NCBI GenBank assembly: GCA_023228185.1
Contig: JALOBQ010000054.1
Coordinates: 1-6,449 of the forward strand
Direction: 5' to 3'
DNA from: Candidatus Omnitrophota bacterium
GTDB taxonomy: Bacteria > Omnitrophota > Gorgyraeia > Gygaellales > Profunditerraquicolaceae
DNA length: 6,449 nucleotides
Shown piece by piece: positions 6,209 through 6,449 of this stretch. The stretch's first letter is position 1. Every line of letters starts with the position of its first letter. The position numbers and the translations under genes were made by a program. The notes beneath the pieces were generated by a model. That model ran no database searches. It was given only the letters and a program-made list of their open reading frames with translations, and had not been told where the DNA came from.

Positions 6209-6237
6209 TTTATATTTACACCTGGTGTTAATTAAAA
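6209..6237 (-). promoter_or_regulatory. Weak promoter candidate for macro-Nudix with an 11-bp palindrome in the spacer
   Basis: On the minus strand TATAAA (6209-6214) lies 17 bases after TTTTAA (6232-6237), a poor -35. The spacer contains the palindrome acacc-t-ggtgt (6218-6228), which could be an operator. The surrounding 6170-6240 is strongly AT-rich, so chance matches are likely. This is the best candidate in the gene-free stretch 5992-6308; nothing else promoter-like was seen there. Confidence 0.2.
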
Positions 6238-6332
6238 ATGAGTATTAACGGGTGGCTTGGGTGTTTTCGACGCGCGTCAGCGCTAGAAAATACCCAAGAC
6301 AGGACCCGTTAATCTCCGATTATTTTAATTAA
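6228..6332 (-). terminator. Compound hairpin at the 3' end of the YjbQ-family gene
   Basis: Three nested perfect or near-perfect arm pairs fold this segment: ttaattaaaa (6228-6237) with 6323-6332; attaacgggt (6244-6253) with 6304-6313; and a 13-bp inner stem (6256-6268 with 6286-6298, one G-T pair). The loop holds the palindromes gacgcgcgtc (6269-6278) and agcgct (6279-6284). The YjbQ stop codon (6309-6311) is inside the middle arm. On the minus strand the stem is followed by ACTCATTTTTAATTAA, so termination is plausible. The size and GC-rich palindromic loop are larger than a simple terminator needs. Confidence 0.55.
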
Positions 6333-6449
6333 TACTCTCTTCTTGCGCCTTCCATCGAATTCGCCATAAAATATCTGCTCCCACGGCCCAAAATGCAATT
6401 TGCCATCAGTTATCGCCACTACCACTTCCCTGCCCATAATCGTGCGCTT
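6309..6449 (-). CDS. YjbQ/UPF0047 family protein, C-terminal part (5' truncated by window)
   Basis: The last 46 residues are visible, in the frame starting at base 6449 and ending at TAA (6309-6311). They read MGREVVVAITDGKLHFGPWEQ, then IFYGEFDGRRKKRVLIKIIGD. The pattern 'DGkLxxGxWxQixxxEFDGxRxR' is the C-terminal signature of the YjbQ/UPF0047 family, whose members are about 130-140 residues, so roughly one third is present. These are small, compact cytosolic proteins. E. coli YjbQ shows a side activity as a thiamine-phosphate synthase, but the family's main role is not settled. The gene runs in the same direction as the macro-Nudix gene 317 bases downstream, with a large hairpin between them, which argues against tight co-transcription. 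Confidence 0.88.
   Translation of the reverse strand, partial: KRTIMGREVVVAITDGKLHFGPWEQIFYGEFDGRRKKRVLIKIIGD

Overview
The window looks like a piece of a chromosome from an uncultivated bacterium, most plausibly candidate phylum Omnitrophota (OP3). This rests on my recollection of that group's large exported proteins: a signal peptide ending in a GFAQ-type site, an N-terminal module with 'FRPLHLRSISYN', 'LPNDTFWVNLRPDSP' and 'EYSSQLIREKILPRL' signatures, Ser-rich 'SSSSPLKPGGIDFR' linkers and a C-terminal 'GGIDFR...SGIVPSTERLKEY' module. No rRNA, tRNA, transposase or CRISPR array was seen.

Layout from left to right. Bases 1-530 (+) hold the C-terminal end of an Mtr4/Ski2-like superfamily II RNA helicase (DSHCT domain). 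It converges on a 1450-residue exported protein on the minus strand (600-4952), and both genes end in one long shared hairpin (532-607). The exported protein has a signal peptide, an Omnitrophota-type N-terminal module, a hydrophobic segment, an eleven-unit HEAT/ARM-like solenoid encoded by mosaic 111/114-bp tandem repeats (2346-3590), a possible clan CD (caspase/gingipain-like) cysteine peptidase domain with candidate His1177 and Cys1205, and a C-terminal module. Its Shine-Dalgarno sequence and start codon lie in one arm of a perfect 10-bp inverted repeat.

Upstream on the same strand is a macro domain-Nudix hydrolase fusion (5062-5991), predicted to act on ADP-ribose metabolites. A 317-base gene-free stretch follows (5992-6308). 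It contains a 162-bp multi-branched inverted repeat (6008-6169), an AT-rich stretch with a weak promoter candidate and an 11-bp palindrome, and most of a compound hairpin (6228-6332) that acts as the 3' end of the last gene. That gene is the C-terminal third of a YjbQ/UPF0047 protein (6309-6449, minus).

The three minus-strand genes are co-directional, but hairpins separate them, so a single operon is not evident. No pathway obviously links them. The most unusual items are the solenoid/peptidase-like exported protein with its recombining repeats, the ADP-ribose-handling fusion, and the two elaborate intergenic folded elements.
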